Counted from the first letter of the stretch, positions 1 through 6,936 are shown. The stretch is 7,158 nt of DNA from an uncultured Collinsella sp. (GCA_902489515.1 CABUAL010000095.1:1-7158), one strand, 5' to 3'. Made by a program: numbers and translations. Notes: generated by a model from the sequence alone, not told the origin.

Positions 1-38
1 ATGTGTTGGGTATCCCACGCACCAAGTAGGGGGTTACA
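1..38. mobile_element. Foreign-looking sequence at the left edge, possibly an insertion sequence end
   Basis: Read on the minus strand, ftsI follows its family up to Asp-Val-Ala-Gly (codon ending at 39). Transpeptidases of this family then continue Lys-Thr-Gly-Thr-Ala. Here the sequence instead runs TGTAACCCCCTACTTGGTGC and on to the edge, encoding Cys-Asn-Pro-Leu-Leu with no resemblance to the family. The break falls at a TG dinucleotide. IS3-family elements have TG...CA ends, often followed by a short C-rich stretch, so this may be such an end. The 38 bases also hold a small hairpin, TGGG-TAT-CCCA (7-17). No transposase is visible, so an assembly chimera or another rearrangement is equally possible. 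Confidence 0.25.
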
Positions 39-1688
39 ACCCGCCACGTCGTAACCGTCGACGGCGCCCCCGACACCCGTGCCCTCGGAAACGACCGCCT
101 GCATGCACGATATCACCTGGGCGGCGGCGTCCTCAGAAATCGCCTGCTCGCCCTCGCCCCAGTCCTTCTCCTCGCCTTTGCTGGATTTATAAAAGTGCGG
201 CGTCATCATCACGCCGTCGTTGGCAATGCCGCCCACGGCGCGCGCAATCTCGATCGGCGAGACAGACAGCGCTTGGCCAAAACTCATCGAGCCCAACGTG
301 GCACCGTCATACTGGTCACGCTCCTTGACAATGCCAAGGCTCTCGCCGGGAAAATCGATGCCCGAACTGTGTCCAACGCCCCATTTGTCCACGTACGCGG
401 CAAAATCGTCCGCGCCGATCTTATGCCCGACCAATACAAAGCCAACATTGGATGAGCGGCGCATCATCTCGCGCACATCCATGGTCATGGCGTAGTCACG
501 CTTATCGGCATCGGTGACGGTATCGTCGCCGACCTTAATGCTCGCCGGCACCTCAAACGACGTACTCGAGCGCACGACGCCCAAGTCGAAACCCGCACCT
601 GCAACGAGCGTCTTAAAGACCGAACCGGGTTCATACGCATCGGTGACCAAGCGCAAGTTCATATCCTCGGTCTTGGCGTTCTCCAGATCGGTCGGGTCGT
701 AGGTCGGATACGAACAGGCGGCCAGAATCTCGCCGGTAGTAGGGTCTGTCACCAAAGCCGAACCGTTCTTGGCTTTGGTCTTCTCAACCGCCTCCGCCAG
801 AGCGTCCTCTGCTGCACGCTGGATATTGACATCCAGCGTCGTCACGATGTCAACGCCATCGATGGCGGCAACCTTTTTATAGGCGCCACCCGCAATATAG
901 CTATCGTCCCTCGCACGCTCTCGTACCAGCGTGCCGTTTGTTCCGGTCAGCAATTTGTCATATTGCTTTTCAAGGCCCGTTAGGCCCACGTTGTCAACGT
1001 TCACCACGCCTAGAACCTGCGAAGCCAGATTGCCGTATGGATACACCCGCTTCATCGCCTGCTCAAAGAGCACGCCGGGCAGATTTTTCTTCTTCAATGC
1101 CGCGGCATCGTCCTCGTCCACCTGGCGCTTGATATACACCCAGGTGCCATCGGACTGAACCAGCTTGCGGCAAGTCTTCTTATCGATTCCAGTCGCCTTA
1201 ACCAAGGCCGATACCGTTTTATCGACATCCTCGATCAGCTGTGGATTCACGGCGACATTGCTGCACTCGACCGACGACGTCAGCACGTTGCCGTTTCGGT
1301 CGTAGATCGTGCCGCGTTTGGCGTAAAGCGTCTCCGCAAGCAGGCGTCGAGCATCGGCGCGCCCGCGCAACTCATCGGCATTTACGATCTGGTAGTCGGC
1401 AAGGCGGATGGCGCCCGCAGCCAGGCCCAAACCGATACAACCCATGACGACATTACGGCGAGGCAATGGCGTCCCCGTAAGCCATTCGGTCGAAGATCGT
1501 CTATTCGATCTGCTATTGCGTACTTGAGGGTCATCCGAGCCGCGAAGGCGCGACGTTGGGTCGTTGCCACGATTCGACCCCAAGTTGTAAGATGACCGAC
1601 CCGATCCTTGATAACCAGAACGTCCCCGCGAAGAGGGACGTCCCTGCCCGCGACTCCCGTCTGGACCGCGGTGATAATCATTTGTCAT
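1..1688 (-). CDS. ftsI: FtsI/PBP2-type septal peptidoglycan transpeptidase, C-terminus missing or broken
   Basis: This is a class B penicillin-binding protein (FtsI, PBP3), which crosslinks septal peptidoglycan on the outer face of the membrane. ATG at 1688 starts an open frame of 562 codons to the edge. Residues 1-77 are a cationic Arg/Ser/Gly-rich cytoplasmic tail. Residues about 79-97 are the single membrane anchor. RGTIYDRNG (125-133) is the dimerisation-domain motif. The transpeptidase domain shows EPGSVFK with catalytic Ser356 and the SSN motif at 412-414. The third motif, expected as KTG at 551-553, is absent: after VAG (548-550) the sequence diverges to the edge without a stop. The start lies 17 bases after the ftsL-like stop with only a weak ribosome binding site, which suggests coupling. 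Identity as a class B PBP is near certain. The choice of FtsI over a paralogue rests on dcw position. Only codons upstream of base 39 should be trusted. Confidence 0.9.
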   Translation of the reverse strand, partial: MTNDYHRGPDGSRGQGRPSSRGRSGYQGSGRSSYNLGSNRGNDPTSRLRGSDDPQVRNSRSNRRSSTEWLTGTPLPRRNVVMGCIGLGLAAGAIRLADYQIVNADELRGRADARRLLAETLYAKRGTIYDRNGNVLTSSVECSNVAVNPQLIEDVDKTVSALVKATGIDKKTCRKLVQSDGTWVYIKRQVDEDDAAALKKKNLPGVLFEQAMKRVYPYGNLASQVLGVVNVDNVGLTGLEKQYDKLLTGTNGTLVRERARDDSYIAGGAYKKVAAIDGVDIVTTLDVNIQRAAEDALAEAVEKTKAKNGSALVTDPTTGEILAACSYPTYDPTDLENAKTEDMNLRLVTDAYEPGSVFKTLVAGAGFDLGVVRSSTSFEVPASIKVGDDTVTDADKRDYAMTMDVREMMRRSSNVGFVLVGHKIGADDFAAYVDKWGVGHSSGIDFPGESLGIVKERDQYDGATLGSMSFGQALSVSPIEIARAVGGIANDGVMMTPHFYKSSKGEEKDWGEGEQAISEDAAAQVISCMQAVVSEGTGVGGAVDGYDVAGCNPLLGAWDTQH

Positions 1689-1705
1689 ACTCAGCTACCG
1701 TCTTA

Positions 1706-2176
1706 TTACTGGACAGCCACAACCGAGCTAGCGCCCGCGGCTGCATCCTGCGAAAAATCAAGTGTAACGCTCTCGCTGGGCTCCACCATGCCATAAGTGC
1801 CCGCAAGATCGCGAATGCGCGTATCGGCACCATAAACAGAGTGCATGACTTCAAGGTCAGAGCTCTCATCGGTCGCCTTCTCGAGCGTGTTGGTAAGCTC
1901 GGCGTTGCTGTTGAGCACCTGGGCCGTAACGCTTGCAAGCGCCACGCGGGCGACGCCAATCGTCATGAAGATAGCCGCAATGATGCAAAACGTTTTAAGA
2001 ACGCTCATGAAAACCGGGCTTACCGCCTGGTTTGCCTGACGGCCCGCGCCCGTGTAGACATCAAAGCGCGGTGTGCGCTGCTCACGGGGAGCAGCGGGCG
2101 CCTGCGGTGCCTCGCGGTAGGCGGGCATGGCGTTCATATCATAGGCGAGTGCTGCGTTTGAGGTGTTGTAGCCCAT
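1706..2176 (-). CDS. ftsL: FtsL-like division protein, single-pass membrane protein
   Basis: A 156-residue bitopic protein with the FtsL/DivIC plan. A soluble N-terminus of about 55 residues, rich in Ala, Pro and Gln, is followed by one hydrophobic helix at about 57-80 (from VFMSVLKTF to ARVAL). An extracytoplasmic helix with spaced hydrophobic residues (about 83-125) comes next. The sequence RIRDLAGTYGMVEP (120-133) matches the characteristic FtsL end, where a basic helix runs into Gly-Met-Val-x-Pro. A short Ala/Ser-rich tail closes it. FtsL acts with DivIC/FtsB and DivIB/FtsQ to position and activate FtsI-FtsW at the septum. The position between rsmH and ftsI is the standard ftsL slot. GGGAGG about 9 bases before ATG supports this start. 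A 90-base gap separates it from rsmH. FtsL is poorly conserved in sequence, so the call relies on topology, the GMVEP motif and context. Confidence 0.82.
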   Translation of the reverse strand: MGYNTSNAALAYDMNAMPAYREAPQAPAAPREQRTPRFDVYTGAGRQANQAVSPVFMSVLKTFCIIAAIFMTIGVARVALASVTAQVLNSNAELTNTLEKATDESSDLEVMHSVYGADTRIRDLAGTYGMVEPSESVTLDFSQDAAAGASSVVAVQ

Positions 2177-2266
2177 GATATGCCGCCTCCCATCCCGAGT
2201 ACGTTGGTAGTGTGTTTAAGCTTCGTTTATGGTGCGAGCGGGAGGTCCAATATCGCGCGCGTAACG

Positions 2267-3232
2267 CTACAAGCGCTCCGCCACGCGGATTTTGGCTGAT
2301 CTCGCCCGAGGGTTGCGCGCAACCTCATCGGGTTGGGCAACCAAGGGTTTGCGGGTGATGACCTTGAGTATCGGCACGTTGCCGCACACGCACACCGGAA
2401 TCTCCGGCGGACACGTGCACCCCTGGCTCATCTCCTTAAAGTGATTCTTTACGATACGGTCCTCGAGCGAGTGATACGAGATGACGCAGATGCGTCCGCC
2501 CGGGTTGAGCCACCTGGTGGCGGCGTCAAGTCCTCTCTCGAGCACATCGAGTTCATGATTGACCTCGATGCGAATGGCCTGGAAACTTTTCTTGGCCGGG
2601 TGTCCGCCATGCCGACGAGCGGCAGCCGGAATGCCAGCCTTGATGATCTCGACAAACTGACCGGTGGTTTCAATCGGTTCGGACTCGCGTCGACGCACGA
2701 TCTCGCGTGCGATCTGCGAGGCGAACTTCTCTTCGCCATAGACGCGTAGAATCCGGGCGAGGTCGTGTTCGTTATAGGTGTTGATGACCTCAGCTGCGTT
2801 TAGGGTGTTGTTACCCGGATCCATCCGCATGTCCAATGGGGCATCTTCGTTATACGAAAAGCCCCTGCCAGGGATATCGAGTTGCGGTGACGAAACGCCC
2901 AAATCGAACAGGAAGCCATCGACCCCGGGCACCTCGGCCGAGCAAAGCAGCTCGTCCAAGTCGCCAAAGTTGCCCTTCAGCAGCTGATGCGGGACGCCGG
3001 GGACCTCGCGGTCCAGACGGGCACCAGCGGCCTCGAGGGCCATGTCGTCCTGATCGACGCCAAGCAAAAGACCCGTCTCCCCCACCTGCGCGGCCATCTT
3101 TACCGAATGACCGGCACCGCCAAGGGTGCAATCGCAGACGACAGATCCGCTCTTTAGCTGCAGCGACTCAAGCACTTCGCCGAGCATGACAGGTTCATGC
3201 CGATATTCTTGTGTCAAGATCCCACGCTCCAT
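2267..3232 (-). CDS. rsmH: 16S rRNA (cytosine-1402 N4)-methyltransferase RsmH
   Basis: RsmH (MraW) transfers a methyl group from S-adenosylmethionine to N4 of C1402 in 16S rRNA, in the decoding centre of the small subunit. The 321 residues match the usual family length. Visible family motifs are RHEPVML (11-17), the SAM-binding loop DCTLGGAGHS (34-43), GVDQD (58-62), FDLGVSSPQLD (109-119), RGFSY and APLDMRMD (123-138), HPAKKSFQAIRIEVN (211-225), and ISYHSLEDRIVK (251-262). Four cysteines near the C-terminus (272, 274, 281, 283) form the CxC...CxC pattern seen in many Gram-positive RsmH proteins. The start lies 20 bases after the mraZ stop. The ATG at 3232 has only a distant AAGG. An in-frame TTG at 3217 (residue 6) has GGAG nine bases upstream, so the true start could be five residues later. 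Confidence 0.97.
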   Translation of the reverse strand: MERGILTQEYRHEPVMLGEVLESLQLKSGSVVCDCTLGGAGHSVKMAAQVGETGLLLGVDQDDMALEAAGARLDREVPGVPHQLLKGNFGDLDELLCSAEVPGVDGFLFDLGVSSPQLDIPGRGFSYNEDAPLDMRMDPGNNTLNAAEVINTYNEHDLARILRVYGEEKFASQIAREIVRRRESEPIETTGQFVEIIKAGIPAAARRHGGHPAKKSFQAIRIEVNHELDVLERGLDAATRWLNPGGRICVISYHSLEDRIVKNHFKEMSQGCTCPPEIPVCVCGNVPILKVITRKPLVAQPDEVARNPRARSAKIRVAERL

Positions 3233-3252
3233 CCGTTACTCATGCCTTGCCC

Positions 3253-3687
3253 TTACGAGAAGAAGAGGTCCAGCAGAGCCTCATCGTCATCGTCCTCATC
3301 GGCCGTAGCACGGTCCCAAACCTCGAGGTGGTCGTAGTTGCCCACAACCGTGACCTCGCGGTCGAGGTTCGCCTGCTTGCGGAGAGACTCAGAAAGACCG
3401 ATACGACCGGCGCTGTCCACATCCATCGAGGTGGTGCGCTTGTTGATCGCCCTCATGAGTTTCTGGTCGTTGATGTCACGCGGGTTAAAACCCTCGTGGC
3501 CCTCACGACCCGCGAAGAGTCCTTCGACCCACTTATCGAAGGCCTCGGCAGAGAACACGTACAGAGCATCGACATCCAGGGCTTTGAACACGCGAACATG
3601 CTCTCCAAGCTCCTCGCGAAGGGGTGCAGGCAGGGACAGACGACCTTTTGCATCGAGATTGCGCTCGTATGCACCCGTCATTCCCAT
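3253..3687 (-). CDS. mraZ: Transcriptional regulator MraZ
   Basis: MraZ is the first gene of most dcw clusters. It encodes a ring-forming DNA-binding protein built from two SpoVT/AbrB-like domains, and it represses its own operon in the bacteria studied. The two hallmark loops are visible: DAKGRLSLPAPLR (12-24) and DSAGRIGLSESLR (91-103). The 144 residues are close to family length. The C-terminus is unusual: after LEVWDRA comes a run of acidic residues (130-136) and then ALLDLFFS. ATG at 3687 is preceded by GAGGGGAGGG with about 6 bases of spacing, a strong ribosome binding site that fixes the start. It lies downstream of the promoter at 3756-3784 and is probably the first gene of an mraZ-rsmH-ftsL-ftsI transcript. 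TGGG repeats and palindromes around that promoter are candidate self-regulatory sites. Confidence 0.97.
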   Translation of the reverse strand: MGMTGAYERNLDAKGRLSLPAPLREELGEHVRVFKALDVDALYVFSAEAFDKWVEGLFAGREGHEGFNPRDINDQKLMRAINKRTTSMDVDSAGRIGLSESLRKQANLDREVTVVGNYDHLEVWDRATADEDDDDEALLDLFFS

Positions 3688-3692
3688 GTGCG

Positions 3693-3702
3693 CCCTCCCC
3701 TC
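3693..3702 (-). promoter_or_regulatory. Strong Shine-Dalgarno site of mraZ
   Basis: GAGGGGAGGG on the minus strand contains GGAGG six bases before the ATG at 3687. It is the best ribosome binding site in the window. It decides the mraZ start in favour of this ATG rather than the second ATG two codons later. Confidence 0.8.
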
Positions 3703-3723
3703 GGTTACTCAGATGGCACGTAC

Positions 3724-3740
3724 GCGGGGAACCACCCCGC
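3724..3740 (-). repeat. Palindrome GCGGGG-N5-CCCCGC in the mraZ leader
   Basis: Perfect 6-base arms (3724-3729 and 3735-3740) surround five bases. The core GGGGAACCACCCC (3726-3738) is nearly identical to the core GGGGAACTGCCCC at 3763-3775, 37 bases away. It lies just downstream of the expected transcription start (about 3749), in the untranslated leader. It could therefore act as an operator or as an RNA hairpin. The protein or signal involved is unknown. Confidence 0.6.
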
Positions 3741-3755
3741 CTGTCGACGTCATTA

Positions 3756-3784
3756 ATAATATGGGGAACTGCCCCATTTTTCAA
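3756..3784 (-). promoter_or_regulatory. Sigma-70-type promoter of mraZ and the dcw operon
   Basis: On the minus strand TTGAAA (3784-3779) and TATTAT (3761-3756) are separated by exactly 17 bases. Each hexamer is close to consensus (TTGACA, TATAAT). The expected start near 3749 gives a leader of about 60 bases before mraZ. It is the only well-spaced housekeeping promoter I found in the 463-base region. A palindrome fills the spacer and TGGG repeats sit just upstream of -35, so repression there is plausible. Confidence 0.75.
3761..3777 (-). repeat. Palindrome ATGGGG-N5-CCCCAT inside the promoter spacer
   Basis: Perfect 6-base arms (3761-3766 and 3772-3777) almost exactly fill the 17-base spacer of the mraZ promoter. 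A protein bound here would compete with RNA polymerase, so this is a candidate operator. Its core matches the one at 3726-3738. Each arm also contains the TGGG element bound by MraZ in E. coli, here as an inverted pair. Confidence 0.6.
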
Positions 3785-3791
3785 CATCTTT

Positions 3792-3829
3792 CCCCACACC
3801 TTCCCCCACAACACCCAACCACTCCACCC
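3792..3829 (-). promoter_or_regulatory. Cluster of G-rich TGGG direct repeats, candidate MraZ operator
   Basis: On the minus strand, TGGG-type elements start at 3826 (TGG only), 3817, 3808 and 3796, and a further one at 3776 lies inside the promoter spacer. Spacings are 9, 9, 12 and 20 bases, roughly one or two helical turns. E. coli MraZ binds TGGGN repeats separated by five bases (period 10), and other MraZ proteins bind three or four similar repeats just upstream of mraZ. Position and sequence fit; the exact 10-base period does not hold throughout. Confidence 0.5.
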
Positions 3830-3835
3830 TCTATA

Positions 3836-3892
3836 TGCTGTAAAACACCCTCGTTCATATGTTCGAAAACACAATATGTTGTGTTTACAGCA
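3836..3892. repeat. Nested inverted repeats upstream of the mraZ promoter
   Basis: The outer arms are TGCTGTAAAACAC (3836-3848) and GTGTTTACAGCA (3881-3892), inverted complements apart from one extra A. Inside lies a second, perfect inverted repeat: AAACACAA (3867-3874), four bases, TTGTGTTT (3879-3886). The element AAAACAC thus occurs at 3842-3848 and 3866-3872, with an inverted GTGTTT at 3881-3886. The stretch is AT-rich compared with its surroundings. It may be a regulator binding site; I recognise no specific protein. Confidence 0.5.
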
Positions 3893-3925
3893 AAGCCGAG
3901 ATGCCATCTGTAGCAGCCCGGCTTT
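3892..3925. repeat. Hairpin-forming inverted repeat with GGCTTT ends
   Basis: The arms AAAGCCGAG (3892-3900) and CCCGGCTTT (3917-3925) pair at eight of nine positions around a 16-base loop. It resembles a weak terminator stem, but neither strand has a proper U-run after it. It could serve as a second stop for transcripts leaving xerD. Confidence 0.35.
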
Positions 3926-3928
3926 CAA

Positions 3929-3954
3929 CCTCAACCTTCAAGTTGACCTTGAGG
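3929..3954. repeat. Inverted repeat CCTCAA...TTGAGG with inner TCAAC/GTTGA
   Basis: Six-base outer arms (3929-3934, 3949-3954) enclose a second short inverted repeat, TCAAC-N6-GTTGA (3931-3946). The outer CCTCAA/TTGAGG half-sites recall MerR/SoxR-type operators, but spacing and centre do not match, and no regulator gene or promoter is adjacent. An unassigned structured site. Confidence 0.3.
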
Positions 3955-3991
3955 CGAATTTTGTGTCCCTTTACGCGCCGTTCACATCGCC

Positions 3992-4006
3992 CCCCAAACT
4001 TCCCCA
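3992..4006 (-). promoter_or_regulatory. Distal pair of TGGGG repeats at exact 10-base period
   Basis: On the minus strand TGGGG (4006-4002), five bases, TGGGG (3996-3992). This is the TGGGN-N5-TGGGN arrangement described for E. coli MraZ, but about 240 bases upstream of the predicted mraZ transcription start. It could be an auxiliary site or chance in a G-rich stretch. I see nothing else of note between 3955 and 4051. Confidence 0.3.
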
Positions 4007-4051
4007 CCAACGTCACACGCGACCCACCGGCGCATCGGCGCAAGACAAAAG

Positions 4052-4121
4052 ATGGGGCGGACCCCAGATTGCCGATACGCGCACAAAACCGCGTCACGAC
4101 AACCTGGGGTCCGTCCCCCAT
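4052..4121 (-). terminator. Inverted-repeat pair after xerD, terminator or REP-like element
   Basis: The arms are 4052-4067 and 4104-4121, complementary over 16 pairs with two bulged bases, around a 36-base loop. On the xerD transcript the stem begins about 29 bases after the stop and ends in CTTTTGTCTT, so it may be the terminator of pyrG-xerD. Each arm is also a small palindrome by itself (GGGG-N4-CCCC and GGGG-N5-CCCC). Paired palindromes in opposite orientation are the layout of REP/BIME-type dispersed repeats. The long loop is unusual for a plain terminator. Confidence 0.5.
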
Positions 4122-4150
4122 TAGTTGTAAATATGCAGGTCAAAGAGTCG

Positions 4151-5092
4151 CTAGCGATGCGCCAACGGATGAGCCGCCAGGTAGACCTCGGTCAGCTGCG
4201 TACGGTCGACATGCGTGTAGACCTGTGTGGTCGAAATGTCGGCATGTCCCAAAATCTCCTGTAGCACGCGCAGGTCGACACCGCCCGCAAGCATATGGGT
4301 CGCAAAGGAGTGACGCAAGGTATGAGGATGAAGCCCCACCAGTCCCACCTGACGCCCGTATCGCTCGCATATGACGTGAACACTCTGACGCGACAGGCGA
4401 CCACCGTTCTTATTTAAAAAGACTGCCGGCGTCTTTGACCCGCGGGCATGAGCGGCCAGGCGCCGACGCCCATCAGCAATATATTGAGCCATAGCCCGTG
4501 CGGCACTTCCCACGAGTGGGGCAAGCCGCTCCTTCGAGCCCTTGCCGCGCACCAGCACAAAGCCGTCGTCAAAATGGACGTCGCCCACATCGAGCCCCAC
4601 CAACTCGCTCACGCGCAGGCCACATCCATAGAGCACTTCCAAAATGGCATGGTCCCGCAAACCCATCTCCCCTTCCGGGAAATCTTGGTCGAGGAGCGCC
4701 GAGACATCCCCTACCGAGAGATACTCCGGAAGGCGCTCCGCCTTTTTGGGCAGGCGCAGTGCAGCCGTCGGGTTTTGGGCGACGATCCCATCGCGAACCA
4801 AAAAGGCATGCAAACCTTTCACGGCCGCAACTGCACGCTCCACCGAGGCATCGGAGTAGCCCCCGTCGCGCCGATCACCGACAAAACCCTCTATTATCTG
4901 ACGGTTCACGCCTTCAAAGGACTCAACACCGGCCCGCTCCAGGTAGGAACAGTAAGTCGTCAAGTCACGACGATATGCCGCGATCGTATTGCGCGCCAAG
5001 CCTCGCTCGACCGCAAGGTAATCAAGATACTCCCCCGTCACCGTATCGAGCAACGAGGGAGTATCTTCGGTATGTCTTTCGTTCGCTGGCAC
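4151..5092 (-). CDS. xerD: Site-specific tyrosine recombinase XerD
   Basis: XerD, with XerC, resolves chromosome dimers at dif during division. The 313 residues contain an N-terminal core-binding SAM-like domain (about 15-105; EYLDYLAVERGLARNTIAAY at 21-40 is typical) and a C-terminal catalytic domain. All catalytic residues are visible: Arg160 in GCGLRVSEL, Lys184 in GKGSKERLAP, His257 and Arg260 in HPHTLRHSFATH, His283 in LGHADISTTQ, and nucleophile Tyr292 in VYTHV. It is about 15 residues longer at the N-terminus than E. coli XerD. The start is GTG, two bases after the pyrG stop; the ribosome binding site would overlap the end of pyrG, so translation is probably coupled. Close association of pyrG with a xerD-like gene is known in other actinobacteria, for example Mycobacterium. 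XerD rather than XerC or an integrase is inferred from that context and the absence of phage genes. Confidence 0.93.
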   Translation of the reverse strand: MPANERHTEDTPSLLDTVTGEYLDYLAVERGLARNTIAAYRRDLTTYCSYLERAGVESFEGVNRQIIEGFVGDRRDGGYSDASVERAVAAVKGLHAFLVRDGIVAQNPTAALRLPKKAERLPEYLSVGDVSALLDQDFPEGEMGLRDHAILEVLYGCGLRVSELVGLDVGDVHFDDGFVLVRGKGSKERLAPLVGSAARAMAQYIADGRRRLAAHARGSKTPAVFLNKNGGRLSRQSVHVICERYGRQVGLVGLHPHTLRHSFATHMLAGGVDLRVLQEILGHADISTTQVYTHVDRTQLTEVYLAAHPLAHR

Positions 5093-5094
5093 CC

Positions 5095-6762
<1,668 letters not shown>

Positions 6763-6774
6763 TTACCTGCGCTT

Positions 6775-6806
6775 CCCGTAGAAGTTTTCCATTCACATCT
6801 TACGGG
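6775..6806 (-). promoter_or_regulatory. Inverted repeat in the pyrG leader
   Basis: CCCGTA (6775-6780) and TACGGG (6801-6806) are perfect complements with 20 bases between; two further pairs form if one base bulges. If transcription starts near 6805, only part of this is in the mRNA. It has no U-run, so it does not look like the pyrG attenuator known from Bacillus. Function unknown. Confidence 0.3.
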
Positions 6807-6811
6807 TCTTC

Positions 6812-6820
6812 ATTGTAATA
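6812..6820 (-). promoter_or_regulatory. Possible -10 element of pyrG
   Basis: TATTACAAT on the minus strand contains the good -10 hexamer TACAAT about 55 bases before the pyrG start and downstream of the preceding terminator. No convincing -35 hexamer sits 16-18 bases upstream, so the call is tentative. Confidence 0.3.
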
Positions 6821-6877
6821 CTCGAAAAGCAAGCCGCTCGCTATTTTTCACCCACATGCCCGCATTTCTCCATCTCG

Positions 6878-6911
6878 AAACAAAACACCGCCCAAGTAGC
6901 TTTGGGCGGTG
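6878..6911 (-). terminator. Intrinsic terminator of the winged-helix gene
   Basis: A perfect 10-base-pair stem (6911-6902 with 6895-6886, CACCGCCCAA and its complement) around a 6-base loop is followed on the minus strand by TTTTGTTT (6885-6878). It starts 26 bases after the stop at 6937. GC-rich stem plus U-tract make this the clearest terminator in the window; it separates the upstream gene from pyrG. Confidence 0.92.
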
Positions 6912-6936
6912 CAGGCTCGTCGAAACTGCCGTGTTG

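Noticed and set aside
1..38. 5' end of a group II intron (GTGCG motif in the edge sequence)
   Set aside because: The GTGCG lies 16 bases beyond the point where ftsI homology stops, so the exon-intron boundary would not fit, and too little is visible to fold.
1556..2161. A 201-codon plus-strand open frame opposite ftsL and the start of ftsI
   Set aside because: It has no recognisable motif and overlaps two genes whose motifs and order are standard. It is a shadow of codon bias.
3836..3892. A dif site next to xerD
   Set aside because: The dyads lack the 11-6-11 layout and the inner CATAA-N6-TTATG signature of dif sites. dif normally lies near the terminus and not necessarily by xerD.
3885..4121. 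A 78-codon minus-strand frame between xerD and mraZ
   Set aside because: Its ATG lies inside the inverted-repeat arm at 4104-4121, it has no ribosome binding site, and its translation merely encodes the repeats.
4151..5092. A phage or island integrase instead of XerD
   Set aside because: No att site, tRNA, excisionase or phage genes are nearby, and the gene sits in a conserved pyrG-xerD arrangement with base composition like its neighbours.
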